From contig DAIDKH010000002.1 of assembly GCA_027450145.1 (NCBI GenBank), positions 26,256 through 90,255 on the forward strand: 64,000 nt of DNA. Direction: 5' to 3'. A model generated the notes under the pieces. The model did no database searches. It saw only the letters and a program-made list of their open reading frames with translations, and was not told where the DNA came from. This DNA is from Chthonomonadaceae bacterium. Its GTDB lineage: Bacteria > Armatimonadota > Chthonomonadetes > Chthonomonadales > Chthonomonadaceae. Numbering within the stretch: position 1 is the stretch's first letter; each line of letters starts with the position of its first letter. Of this stretch, positions 8,524 through 16,652 are shown one piece after another. The position numbers and the translations under genes are program-made.

Positions 8524-9777
8524 TTATTTGTGCTTGGCTGACTGCTCCTGTTTCACGAGATCATCCTCGAGTTTTTCATGCCGAAGCAGATTAACCGTTT
8601 GCTGCCATGATTTTATCTGCGACTCCAAATACGCTATCGTGTGGGGTGTATCGTAGTTTACTTTGATACCCAATGAAACCTTGTAGGCTGCAATGGCATT
8701 CCGCGCGTATTGGATCATGGTCAAGAAGGTTAGCGACGTAGAGTTGGGTTCGACTTGAAGGATCTGGTCAATAGCCTCATACGTGCCACCGATTTCATCC
8801 CAATATTTCGCGTTGTTGGGATCGAATCTCGCTGCCTGCCTGTAGTACGTAATAGCCGAGAGCAGATCACGAACTGTTGCCTCGTTGAATAAAAACCCAC
8901 GGCCGTAAACAGTTCCAAGCATATTCCATACCTCAGGGTTGCGTGGATCTATTTTTAGCGCGGCATTCAGCCTGCGCACTGTTAAGTGACTTCCAATGAC
9001 GTCGAATCCACACGAGGAAAGCGCTATTGCGTAATATCGATCGGCATCACTTACAAGTTTGGCCCGCTTCGCTGGCAGATTCCAGACATGAGAAGCGTTT
9101 AACTTTTGGTAGACTGCAATCTTCTCGGCGTCGGGGCTCAGGTTAACCGCTGCGAGGCATGCCATTCCGTAATTGCCCAGGCGGTAGTAACAGATTGCTG
9201 CCTCTGTGGAAACGATTGGTATATGCGTCCCAGATACTACGCTTTCATACCGGCCAGGCGAAAAGGGAGGCTTGCGATTGATCAGCCTCAAAGTTTGTGC
9301 TGAATCAACAGAAAAATCCAAGGGTAACTCACCCGTTTTGCCGTAAAACCAACGCGCACAATAGAACATAAGCGCATGAACGTAATCACGCTCGTACTCG
9401 TAAAGTTGGCCGAGGTCATCGCACGCAAAGAACAACTGCGTCCGCGCCATATTTTTCAACGCGTGACCACGGTGAGACAACTCCTGCAGCGAACGCAGAT
9501 CCACCTGAATGCGCTTTAAAGCGTCCTTCATCGCTAAGGGAATATTGTTCGCGCGAATATCGACTTGCACACGCGATTCAATGCCGCTGTCACGTAATAA
9601 ATAGGGCTCAAATTCATCCAGTATCCTACCCTCAGCAGGTGGTAACGGCATCCCGTGCTGGCTATATCCATCAGCACCACTCTGCAACGGTGCCATTCCA
9701 AGTGCAAGCACAAGACAAGTCATACAAACGAACTGAACTATATTCACGTTCGTCCGGTGTTTCGGTGTAAGTAACAT
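8524..9777 (-). CDS. Secreted TPR-like protein
   Basis: I chose the ATG at 9777 (MLLTPKHRTNVN, 417 residues) because GAGGAG sits 7 bases upstream; a longer frame opens at 9822 without one. A signal-peptide-like hydrophobic segment follows (IVQFVCMTCLVLALGMAPL) and the mature part starts near SGADGYSQ. The C-terminal half has TPR-like helices (LNAALKIDPRNPEVWNMLG, ITYYRQAARFDPNNAKYWDE). It is probably exported and acts in protein-protein contacts. It is immediately upstream of Rhs fragment A, mirroring how the HEAT and zincin genes precede fragments B and C. Confidence 0.65.
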   Translation of the reverse strand: MLLTPKHRTNVNIVQFVCMTCLVLALGMAPLQSGADGYSQHGMPLPPAEGRILDEFEPYLLRDSGIESRVQVDIRANNIPLAMKDALKRIQVDLRSLQELSHRGHALKNMARTQLFFACDDLGQLYEYERDYVHALMFYCARWFYGKTGELPLDFSVDSAQTLRLINRKPPFSPGRYESVVSGTHIPIVSTEAAICYYRLGNYGMACLAAVNLSPDAEKIAVYQKLNASHVWNLPAKRAKLVSDADRYYAIALSSCGFDVIGSHLTVRRLNAALKIDPRNPEVWNMLGTVYGRGFLFNEATVRDLLSAITYYRQAARFDPNNAKYWDEIGGTYEAIDQILQVEPNSTSLTFLTMIQYARNAIAAYKVSLGIKVNYDTPHTIAYLESQIKSWQQTVNLLRHEKLEDDLVKQEQSAKHK

Positions 9778-9890
9778 TACAAAGCTCCTCATCGTTAGTG
9801 ATTCCGTGCTGCAGTGGTCCATTAGGGGAAGTCTGCATGGTGCTTTTCATCGTGTTCCTTCAATTGGAAACGAATCCTCTATTACTGGTT

Positions 9891-10733
9891 TTAGGAATTC
9901 TGGAAAGCTGAGCTCCAGACCGGAAAAGGATCCGTATAGGGTTTGTCCTCTGAAGCAGATATATAATGTGGCCCACCGAAGCTCCAAATTCCCATCTGGT
10001 AATCTACAGTGGCACGCCACTTCCACTTTGCTTCGTCCACTGGCACATAATCGCTGCCGGCGCCAGGCGGTTGGTACATTACATAGGTTTGAAAGCTGTC
10101 ACCGATACCGATGTATTGCGAGATACCGGCTGGCGGTGGGTTGGCCAGCGTGAGGAAAGGCCCATCTGCAAAGGTTCCTTCTGTTCCGTCGGCGTAGAAC
10201 GGTGGGTTGGCAGGCAAACAGTAGGTGTATGGACACCAGTTATCCAACCCGAAGCTTTTCGAACTATTACCTGGCCGATTTGGGTCGATTAGCTGTACGA
10301 ACATCCACAAGCCTTCAGGATAGGTTTGTTTTGGTAGCACGAAGGCCGCCGGGGTTGTTACCGTGTATTTCCAGACGATTCCAACCAAGTCACACGCTTT
10401 ATTTGGGCTCCGCATGGTTGTCGACCCTAATAACTTTCCTCTCAAAACAACACCACCCTTCTGCAAACCGTCGTCCTTGAACACCACGGGGTTAATATCA
10501 ATCGGAACACACTGCAAAACGGTCACATTGGGGAAACGTGGCTGCTGCAACGTGACGATATTAGTCGTTTGCAGCGCGTTAAACGTTACAACGTCGGTGC
10601 ATTTCACCACCCCGGTCATATCGGGACGGGCAACGTAAACGGCATAGTTCGGGGGATTCTTAGGAGTTTTCGACAAATCGATAGATAAGTACCGCAAGCA
10701 TTGCCGTAGTAGTGGCGTTAAGAAAGTCCCCAT
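9891..10733 (-). CDS. Uncharacterised 280-residue protein, possibly 5' truncated
   Basis: I do not recognise this protein. It looks like a beta-rich soluble or exported protein, with TTNIVTLQQPRFPNVTVLQC, a Cys-containing DNWCPYTYCLP segment and a C-terminal stretch GDSFQTYVMYQPPG...VPVDEAKWKWRA. No signal peptide or membrane helix is seen. The frame is open about 45 bases upstream of the ATG to a TAG near 10775, and the ATG has no Shine-Dalgarno, so the true start may differ or the gene may be a fragment. It is the last minus-strand gene before the tRNA-Sec and may mark the edge of the Rhs island. Confidence 0.5.
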   Translation of the reverse strand: MGTFLTPLLRQCLRYLSIDLSKTPKNPPNYAVYVARPDMTGVVKCTDVVTFNALQTTNIVTLQQPRFPNVTVLQCVPIDINPVVFKDDGLQKGGVVLRGKLLGSTTMRSPNKACDLVGIVWKYTVTTPAAFVLPKQTYPEGLWMFVQLIDPNRPGNSSKSFGLDNWCPYTYCLPANPPFYADGTEGTFADGPFLTLANPPPAGISQYIGIGDSFQTYVMYQPPGAGSDYVPVDEAKWKWRATVDYQMGIWSFGGPHYISASEDKPYTDPFPVWSSAFQNS

Positions 10734-10852
10734 ATCGAGGACTAATATGGAGGGTGCAAATTGACCTTGAAATACAGGCTATCCCGTACTTTGCGCCACG
10801 ATGCTCATAAAATAACTCAATCGGGATGGCTTACGGTGAACATGTCAAAGGT

Positions 10853-10952
10853 TGGCGGGAGCGAGTGAGAATCGAACTCACCAGAGATAAGACGCGCTTA
10901 CCTCCCGAGCGGTTTTGAAGACCGTGGAGGTCACCAGACCCCAGGCGCCCCC
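10853..10952 (-). tRNA. selC: Selenocysteine tRNA (anticodon UCA)
   Basis: The minus strand folds as tRNA-Sec. The acceptor strand begins GGGGGCG and ends CGCTCCCG-CCA. The D-stem is 6 bp (GGGGTC with GACCTC), which is typical of tRNA-Sec. The anticodon stem CGGT/ACCG holds a 7-base loop CTTCAAA with TCA as anticodon. A long variable arm follows, and the T-arm is GTGAG/CTCAC around TTCGATT. CCA is encoded. At 100 nt it has the usual size for this RNA. It is charged with serine and converted by SelA, encoded 3 kb away, using selenophosphate from SelD. It lies just downstream of the selD-linked membrane gene on the same strand. Confidence 0.95.
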
Positions 10953-10977
10953 ATATTTGTAAGCAGCACATTAAGGC

Positions 10978-11412
10978 TTAATCGCGAAGGATGCTGTGTA
11001 ACTTCAGTCCTTGTAGTACGCCGGCCCAGGTTTCACATGCTAAAACGATAACCGAAGCAAATAGGACACCCAAAGCCACCAATGGATTAAATATAAACCA
11101 GGCTATTATTGTAGAGATGCGCACAATGACCATTGGCACAAATATGGTTAGCAGACTCGCCCATAATAGCGGGCGCCGACGAGTACCAGGACCTACATAA
11201 AGCCCTACAGATAAACTCCAGGAGAATTGTACCACCATAGAAATAATTACTAACAGGGCTATGAACGTAGCACTAACTTGTACGCCATGCCGAGCTTGTG
11301 CGAAAAGCACAAGGATTGCGACCAAGAAGACAATGTGCATAGCCATCAGGCATTTTGCGACTAGCACCGGGCGCTGGGCATAGGGGGGTCTTCTATCGTT
11401 GGTCAATTGCAC
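10978..11412 (-). CDS. Four-helix membrane protein overlapping selD
   Basis: A 144-residue protein with about four transmembrane helices (VFLVAILVLFAQA, FIALLVIISMVVQF, LLWASLLTIFVPMVIV, VALGVLFASVIVLACE). I know no family for it. It starts 10 bases inside the end of selD, so it is almost surely cotranslated with it, and it ends 26 bases before the tRNA-Sec. The position suggests a link with selenium metabolism, for example transport of a selenium compound, but nothing in the sequence proves this. Confidence 0.7.
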   Translation of the reverse strand: MQLTNDRRPPYAQRPVLVAKCLMAMHIVFLVAILVLFAQARHGVQVSATFIALLVIISMVVQFSWSLSVGLYVGPGTRRRPLLWASLLTIFVPMVIVRISTIIAWFIFNPLVALGVLFASVIVLACETWAGVLQGLKLHSILRD

Positions 11413-12479
11413 ACCTCAATTTCTACTTCCCCAGGTTCCAAGACTTCACCAATAACATCGGCGACGAGTGCTCCGTGAGCCAACAATTCAGTGCGCAACC
11501 GATCGACGCTGTCCGGGGCAACCACAATAGCGATGCCGCCGGAGGTTTGTGGATCCGCCACCAATTCCACGTAGTTGGTGTGTACATCACTTGCAAAAGC
11601 AACACTGTTAGCAGAGTAATCTCTGTTCGCCACCGAACCACCTGTCAACAATCCCGCTTCAATCAGCGTATCGACGCCGGCGATAGTGGGCAAGCTGCTT
11701 CCCCATAGTCGTAGCGAAACGTGGCTCCCTCTTGCAACGTTTAACAGATGTCCCAAAACTCCAAAGCCAGTAATATCGGTGGCAGCGTGTACAGGTAAGT
11801 TATCACCAATTCCCAGCAGAGCCATTACCGCCCCCGCAGGTGCGTTAAGTGATTTCATGCACTCTACCGCGCTCTGGTATACAACGGGATTACAGGCATC
11901 CGCACGGGCCGCTGTGGCAATAATTCCGACACCCAGAGGTTTCGTTAATACGATGAGGTCACCCGGTTTAGCGCCAGCGTTGGACGCAACATGTTCTGGA
12001 TCTATTAGACCCGTTACAGACATTCCAAATTTAGGCTCGGAGTCCTGAACACTGTGTCCACCCACCAGAACTGCTCCTGCTTCCTGGACCTTACTTGCAC
12101 CGCCAGCAATTATTTCAGCCGCTTCCTCGGGGCCACGGTCGTCAATTGGAAAGCACAGGATATTCATAGCCGTGACCGGCCGTCCACCCATCGCGTACAC
12201 GTCACTCAATGCATTCGCTGCGGCAATTTGGCCATACGTATATGCGTCATCCACAATAGGCGTAAAAAAGTCGACCGTCTGTACGAGGGCGCAATTAGCA
12301 CTTAGACGATAGACTCCGGCGTCATCGGTCGTCTGCAGTCCAACGATTAAATTGTTATCTGTTGGTAGATTTAACCGGCGCAGTACCTGCGACAGCCGGG
12401 CTGGCCCGATTTTTCCCGCTCAACCAGCGCAGTGCGCAAGATGCGTAAGTCTTGTGCGAATATCGATTGGTTCGGTCAC
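11403..12479 (-). CDS. selD: Selenophosphate synthetase (SelD), selenocysteine-containing
   Basis: SelD makes selenophosphate from selenide and ATP for SelA. Reading starts at GTG 12479, with AGGTGA about 5 bases upstream and a TGA two codons before it that excludes a longer frame. The N-terminus reads VTEPIDIRTRLTHLAHCAG, then UGA (12420-12422, residue 20), then AGKIGPARL. This aligns with the catalytic loop GAGC-GCKISP of E. coli SelD, so UGA takes the place of the active Cys and K23 is the conserved Lys. Beyond it the frame is clean: VGLQTTDDAGVYRL, TVDFFTPIVDDAYTYG, AAANALSDVYAMGG, TGFGVLGHL, DPQTSGG. Length 358 residues is normal for SelD. Ending the gene at an internal GTG (12254) would remove the catalytic loop. 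Confidence 0.95.
12375..12399 (-). promoter_or_regulatory. Candidate bacterial SECIS hairpin in selD
   Basis: Twenty bases after the UGA the minus-strand mRNA can form CCGGC/GCCGG and, inside it, GCAG/CTGC closed by a GUA loop, with an unpaired UGUC on one side. A G and U in the apical loop and a bulged U are features of bacterial SECIS elements. The loop G lies about 34 bases from the UGA, near the far end of the distances seen in known cases. SelB binding is inferred. Confidence 0.6.
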
Positions 12480-12517
12480 GTTTCACCTGCCTTCCACTCT
12501 TCGATTGCTGATGGATT

Positions 12518-12531
12518 ATATCCTAGGATAT
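12518..12531. promoter_or_regulatory. 14-bp palindrome upstream of selD
   Basis: ATATCCTAGGATAT is a perfect palindrome about 39 bases upstream of the selD start, in an otherwise gene-free 311-base gap (12480-12790). It is a candidate operator or part of the promoter. No regulator is identified. Confidence 0.35.
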
Positions 12532-12790
12532 TACCCCTATTGGCCTCCGTTAGTGACAGATGGATTGCGGGGTTAGCCGTGACACCCGGTCTGCCCGTAT
12601 TGGGTTTAAACATCCCGGGCGCGAGCAGAAATACCTAGCTGAGGTGACCTGTTGATTACACATGAGAGCTCTAATGGGATGGTCTCTCATAGGTGACTTG
12701 CCCACATTTCTATTAACGGCAAACACTAGATCACGTAACGAGGATAGGCGCATTCGGGACATGGAACTAGCTGAATTCTACCAAATGCTA

Positions 12791-14032
12791 CTACCACTGC
12801 ATCGTCGGTGTGGCCTCGTTCAGTTCCTTGACGGATTGGGCATGTGCAAGCAGGTTTTGGGCTGCGGTTCTCGTCTCGACGCTAGCATCTGGCATAGTGG
12901 ATAGCTTTTTAAGAAACTCGATTGCTTCTGGTGTTCCCTTCTTGGCGAGATCTTCTAGAATATTTAGCGTGAGGTTTGAACTGGTGGGCTCACCACTGTT
13001 TATTGGCCTAATCAACGTCTCGTTCCCGTGGGTTAAAGTCGACGCCGCAGCCCGCAGAAGTCCGTCCTCACGGCTAATAGGAGTTGCAGATGCACGTAAC
13101 AGTTGTCGAGGTTCTTTAGTTCGCTGGCTCCTGGCAATTATTGCTTCGTGGGCAGCGGCGGCAGCATCTTCCAATCCACCATTTTTCCCAAACGACAGCC
13201 AACCCGCCATGAGCATGTTGATGGTCCCCAGACACGACTCATCGCCGATGTGTACCATTGCCCCCAATATCGCGCGAACTAATGCGCGGTCTCCGCTCCG
13301 AAGCAGACGAGTTAGATTAGACACCGTTGTGCGAGTAACAAGACCAAAGTGACTTGCGTTAACACAGGCGAGTGGCCGTTGGAGCGACGCAATGGCAACT
13401 TGACGGACTCGCTTAGAAGGTGAATTACAAGCCTGTTCAGCCAGTTCATCCAGTACGTGGAAGGATCCCACTCGGCCCATGGCGCGAATAGCTTCGAGTC
13501 GAACCGCTAGTCGTGTACGCTTGCGCCATGAGCGCCGCTTCAGGCCCACCACCAATATCAGCAGAAGCAATGGCCCGCTTAAATACGGTAACGACGAACT
13601 CTGAAGGCCGAAAACCACTGCGGCTATGAGCAAAGCTACTACAGGCAGTTTCAAGCCCTTCGTCGATGACTTATCCTCGGCAACATTGTACACCGACGAC
13701 CTGTACCTGACCAATGCAGTTAACTCTGCCGCCACCTGTGATTGCTGGGCTTCATTCAATCTGGCGCGCCCTAGCGCCCATATGGCCGATATTTTCTGCT
13801 GCCAGGGGCGACGGCCGCGTGGGTGCAGCGCAGCAATGCAATCCTGAAAGGCATCGTCGGCGAGGTTTTGTCCCATGGCTACTGCCGTTGCGGCATCGCG
13901 CACCGGATCGTTAGACGGTAGCTTATCCAGCCATGTCCACACGATTTGAAGTTCCTCGGGATCTAGCCTGCTACCCATTTTCGACTCGTTATTTGCGGGG
14001 CCAAAGCCTTGTTCGTCCACACACTCCTCCAT
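12791..14032 (-). CDS. Membrane-anchored HEAT-like protein in the selenium locus
   Basis: A 413-residue protein of unknown function. Residues about 1-120 are soluble and helical (WTWLDKLPSNDPVRDAATA, ISAIWALGRARLNEAQ). Two transmembrane helices follow (LPVVALLIAAVVFGL and LSGPLLLLILVVGL). The C-terminal half is again HEAT-like (RLEAIRAMGRVGSFHVLDEL, RVRQVAIASLQR, ALVRAILGAMVHIGDESCL) and faces the same side as the N-terminus. It follows selA by 33 bases and precedes selD by 311 bases, all on one strand, so it is probably cotranscribed with selA. A direct role in selenium use is only suggested by location. Confidence 0.75.
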   Translation of the reverse strand: MEECVDEQGFGPANNESKMGSRLDPEELQIVWTWLDKLPSNDPVRDAATAVAMGQNLADDAFQDCIAALHPRGRRPWQQKISAIWALGRARLNEAQQSQVAAELTALVRYRSSVYNVAEDKSSTKGLKLPVVALLIAAVVFGLQSSSLPYLSGPLLLLILVVGLKRRSWRKRTRLAVRLEAIRAMGRVGSFHVLDELAEQACNSPSKRVRQVAIASLQRPLACVNASHFGLVTRTTVSNLTRLLRSGDRALVRAILGAMVHIGDESCLGTINMLMAGWLSFGKNGGLEDAAAAAHEAIIARSQRTKEPRQLLRASATPISREDGLLRAAASTLTHGNETLIRPINSGEPTSSNLTLNILEDLAKKGTPEAIEFLKKLSTMPDASVETRTAAQNLLAHAQSVKELNEATPTMQW

Positions 14033-14065
14033 ACCACATACGGCACTGTTGAACGCCCTCAGAAT

Positions 14066-15478
14066 TTAACATTCGCCGCCCGGTACCATAAGCGCTCTGC
14101 GAACTGCTTCCACAGCTGTTATAATTTCATGCCGCTCCATGGTCCGTGGGTCCAACCACAGGCAGTCATCGCGAATTCTCGCGATGACTGCAGGTCGCTG
14201 CTGCCTGAGCGAAGCCGCGAAATTCTCAACAGACACAGACACCGGCTTAACAACCACACACCAAGTAGGAAGCTGGTAGTGTGGCATTGAGCCTCCCCCA
14301 ACTTCCGACATAGATATTCGCAGGTCGAGTTCCGCGACGGTCTGAGGTACCGCTCGAGCAATCATATTGCACATCCTACGCGCCGCTCTCTTCAGTCCCT
14401 CAACGTCACGGTTCATATAATGAAGCGCAGGAACAGTAACACCGGCTTCACCGCTAAGATGCAGCACAAGCGTCGCTCGCAACCCGGCCAACGATAACTT
14501 GTCGATACGCATGGCACGTGCCAAAGGATGGCCAGAGAGCTGGTGCACCAACACCGCGCTACCTGCAACTACACCGCACTGCGGCCCACCCATCAACTTG
14601 TCCCCACTAAACGTCACCAGCCCAGCGCCAGCCTGCACACTCGCTCGAACAGTGCTGTCTGCCCATGGAGCGCGATGGAGGTTTCCGTTACCCTGGTCAT
14701 CCATCACGATCACACCTGCCCTGCGTCCCAGAACCGATAATTCCGCGATACTGGTCTCCTCTACGAATCCTGTCATTGCAAAATTCGACGGATGACAACG
14801 CAAGATCATCGCGGTATCGTTATTTATAGCTGCAGCATAGTCACCAATTCTGGTTTTATTCGTAGTACCGACTTCTCGGAGTCGCGCGCCAGCGGCCTCA
14901 ATGATCTCGGGCAGGCGAAACCCACCGCCGATCTCAACCATCTGGCCCCGCGAAATTATTACTTCGCGCCCGTGGGCCAGAGCTGAGATCGCCAGGAACA
15001 CCGCCGCTGCACAATTGTTTACAGCAAGCGTCTCCTCAGCCCCCGTTAATGCACGCAGGAGCTCCGCTACATGATCTTGACGGTTGCCGCGTTTTCCGGT
15101 TTCATCGTCGAGTTCAACCAGCGAGTGGTTCAAGGCCGTTTTGTATACAGCCTTAGCGGCCGCAGGTGCCATTCGTGCTCTTCCCAAGGCAGTGTGCAAA
15201 ATGACACCGGATGCATTTATCGCTTCAGGAAGCTCCAACGCACACATTGCTTCCACCTCATGGCACACAGAGGAAACTAGTTGATCAATCGTTGGTACTG
15301 GCGCGATTGTTGCCGTAAGGTCTTTACGCGCCTCATCGACTACCCGACGTACTGCGGCACTTACAATCGCTGGGCCGTGATTACTGGTACATGCTTTGAC
15401 CGCGGGCTGCTCTAGAAGTAAAGTTACGGACGGCAGTTGGCGCAAGATGTTGGATAAATTGTTCTCATTTTTATTCAC
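14066..15478 (-). CDS. selA: L-seryl-tRNA(Sec) selenium transferase (SelA)
   Basis: This PLP enzyme converts seryl-tRNA-Sec to selenocysteyl-tRNA-Sec with selenophosphate. Diagnostic stretches are LRQLPSVTLLLEQPAV at the N-terminus, EAINASGVILHTALGRA, ELLRALTGAEETLAVNNCAAAV, REVIISRGQMVEIGGGFRLPE, VGTTNKT, the lysine-bearing FSGDKLMGGPQCG that binds PLP, and NRDVEGLKRAA. I chose GTG 15478 (VNKNENNLSNILRQLPS, 470 residues) because family members start about ten residues before LPSV; a frame to 15526 exists. With tRNA-Sec and selD the window holds three of the four decoding parts; selB is not present here. Confidence 0.95.
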   Translation of the reverse strand: MNKNENNLSNILRQLPSVTLLLEQPAVKACTSNHGPAIVSAAVRRVVDEARKDLTATIAPVPTIDQLVSSVCHEVEAMCALELPEAINASGVILHTALGRARMAPAAAKAVYKTALNHSLVELDDETGKRGNRQDHVAELLRALTGAEETLAVNNCAAAVFLAISALAHGREVIISRGQMVEIGGGFRLPEIIEAAGARLREVGTTNKTRIGDYAAAINNDTAMILRCHPSNFAMTGFVEETSIAELSVLGRRAGVIVMDDQGNGNLHRAPWADSTVRASVQAGAGLVTFSGDKLMGGPQCGVVAGSAVLVHQLSGHPLARAMRIDKLSLAGLRATLVLHLSGEAGVTVPALHYMNRDVEGLKRAARRMCNMIARAVPQTVAELDLRISMSEVGGGSMPHYQLPTWCVVVKPVSVSVENFAASLRQQRPAVIARIRDDCLWLDPRTMERHEIITAVEAVRRALMVPGGEC

Positions 15479-15616
15479 GCTTTCATTATAGCAACTGAAT
15501 GCCATTCCTAAGACCCGCGTCACCATAGAACACCATGAGGATGCTCTGATGCATGTAGGAGAATTAGGTTCCTAGACAGAATATGCTTAGAAATCAGAAC
15601 TACTGGAGGTTATGCA

Positions 15617-16387
15617 ATGAATACGGCGGATGATATTCTAGATCAGCTCACCGCATTATCACACTGGTTAGGTGATCCGGAAAACGACCTTGCCATCCTG
15701 GGCGAGGGAAACTCTTCTGGCAGGTACACGAATGAGACGTTTTTCGTAAAGGCCAGCGGCCGCCACCTTGGCACCATCACTCCAAGTGGATTTTGCGAAG
15801 TAAACTTCTCACGTGCGTTGGCTGCACTAGATGGCCCAGCCCTTACCGACGAAATGGTTAAGGGTGCATTAAAGGATTGTGTAGCCAATCCAGAATCAGG
15901 AGTTATGCCATCAGTTGAAACATTCTTTCACGCGTTCTTTTTAACTCTGCCAGATGTCAATTTTGTAGGTCACACACACCCCACTGCAGTAAACGCCATC
16001 CTATGTTCAAAAGGTGCCCGCGAGGCCGTAAGCGGCCGCCTGTTTCCGGATGAAATTGTGTGCTGCGGGCCGGCGGTCTGCTTTGTGGAATACACGGACC
16101 CAGGAATTCCGCTTGCCAAAATGATCAAACAGAGAGTAGTTGAATTCCACGACGAGCACGGCGAATGGCCTAAAACGGTCCTCATGCAAAACCACGGGTT
16201 AATCGCTCTGGGCAAAACCGTGCGCGATGTTCAAACAGTGACCTCCATGTACGTAAAAACAGCGCGGGTGCTGCTGGGAACATTCGCAATGGGTGGCCCA
16301 AATTTCCTGTCAGAGGAGAACGTCCGCCGCATCCATACGAGGCCAGATGAACACTATCGTCAGCGGCAACTGGAAAAAGGCACTTAG
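15617..16387 (+). CDS. Class II aldolase/adducin family protein
   Basis: A 256-residue cytosolic zinc-dependent aldolase-fold protein. Seen are GEGNSSGRYTNETFFVKASG near the N-terminus, the zinc-ligand motif GHTHP at about residue 117 and QNHGLIALG with the third His near residue 193. The family cleaves sugar phosphates such as fuculose- or rhamnulose-1-phosphate, or epimerises ribulose-5-phosphate; the exact substrate cannot be read here. GGAGG lies 9 bases before the ATG. It leads a plus-strand cluster with a SorE-like dehydrogenase and a sorbitol-6-phosphate dehydrogenase, so it most likely acts on a phosphorylated ketose or acid of the same route. Confidence 0.85.
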   Translation: MNTADDILDQLTALSHWLGDPENDLAILGEGNSSGRYTNETFFVKASGRHLGTITPSGFCEVNFSRALAALDGPALTDEMVKGALKDCVANPESGVMPSVETFFHAFFLTLPDVNFVGHTHPTAVNAILCSKGAREAVSGRLFPDEIVCCGPAVCFVEYTDPGIPLAKMIKQRVVEFHDEHGEWPKTVLMQNHGLIALGKTVRDVQTVTSMYVKTARVLLGTFAMGGPNFLSEENVRRIHTRPDEHYRQRQLEKGT

Positions 16388-16458
16388 CAAACAAAGGCGT
16401 TACCGCGATATACATGTAGCGGTGTACCTGCATCGCAAACCGAAAGGAGGTACGGCCC

Positions 16459-16503
16459 ATGAATGTGACAATGTCGTGCCTCACCCCGGCACTAGCCGGC
16501 TGA
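16459..16503 (+). CDS. Possible 14-residue leader peptide
   Basis: A very strong ribosome site (AAAGGAGG, 8 bases before ATG) precedes MNVTMSCLTPALAG and a stop. It lies between the aldolase gene and a perfect hairpin at 16511. The short length means it could be chance, but the ribosome site is better than that of many real genes nearby. It may be a leader peptide for the downstream dehydrogenase. Confidence 0.3.
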   Translation: MNVTMSCLTPALAG

Positions 16504-16510
16504 GACACCT

Positions 16511-16547
16511 AAGCGCAGTGACTGCGTGCGCAGCAGTCACTGCGCTT
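16511..16547. terminator. 15-bp perfect hairpin, likely terminator
   Basis: AAGCGCAGTGACTGC pairs fully with GCAGTCACTGCGCTT around a 7-base loop, followed by ATTTATT. It should end aldolase transcription or attenuate read-through into the dehydrogenase at 16653. Confidence 0.7.
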
Positions 16548-16652
16548 ATTTATTGCGTCCACGCGCCTCTTGGAAGGATTCGTACTCTCTAAGGACTAAA
16601 ATGTAAATGCATGAAATATTATTGCGCTAGGCCATGAGAGGAACCAAAACTG

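Noticed and set aside
1-10733. A transposon or prophage as the source of the island
   Set aside because: No transposase, integrase, phage structural gene or terminal inverted repeats were seen; Rhs cassette recombination explains the repeated core pieces.
12254-12479. selD as a truncated pseudogene or starting at the internal GTG 12254
   Set aside because: The only interruption is a single UGA exactly at the catalytic residue, with a good ribosome site upstream and Sec machinery next door.
12550-12904. Short frames between selD and the HEAT-like gene
   Set aside because: No ribosome sites, no recognisable residues, and overlapping frames on both strands.
16293-16592. 99-residue plus-strand frame after the aldolase
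   Set aside because: It starts inside the aldolase gene in another frame and crosses the terminator hairpin.
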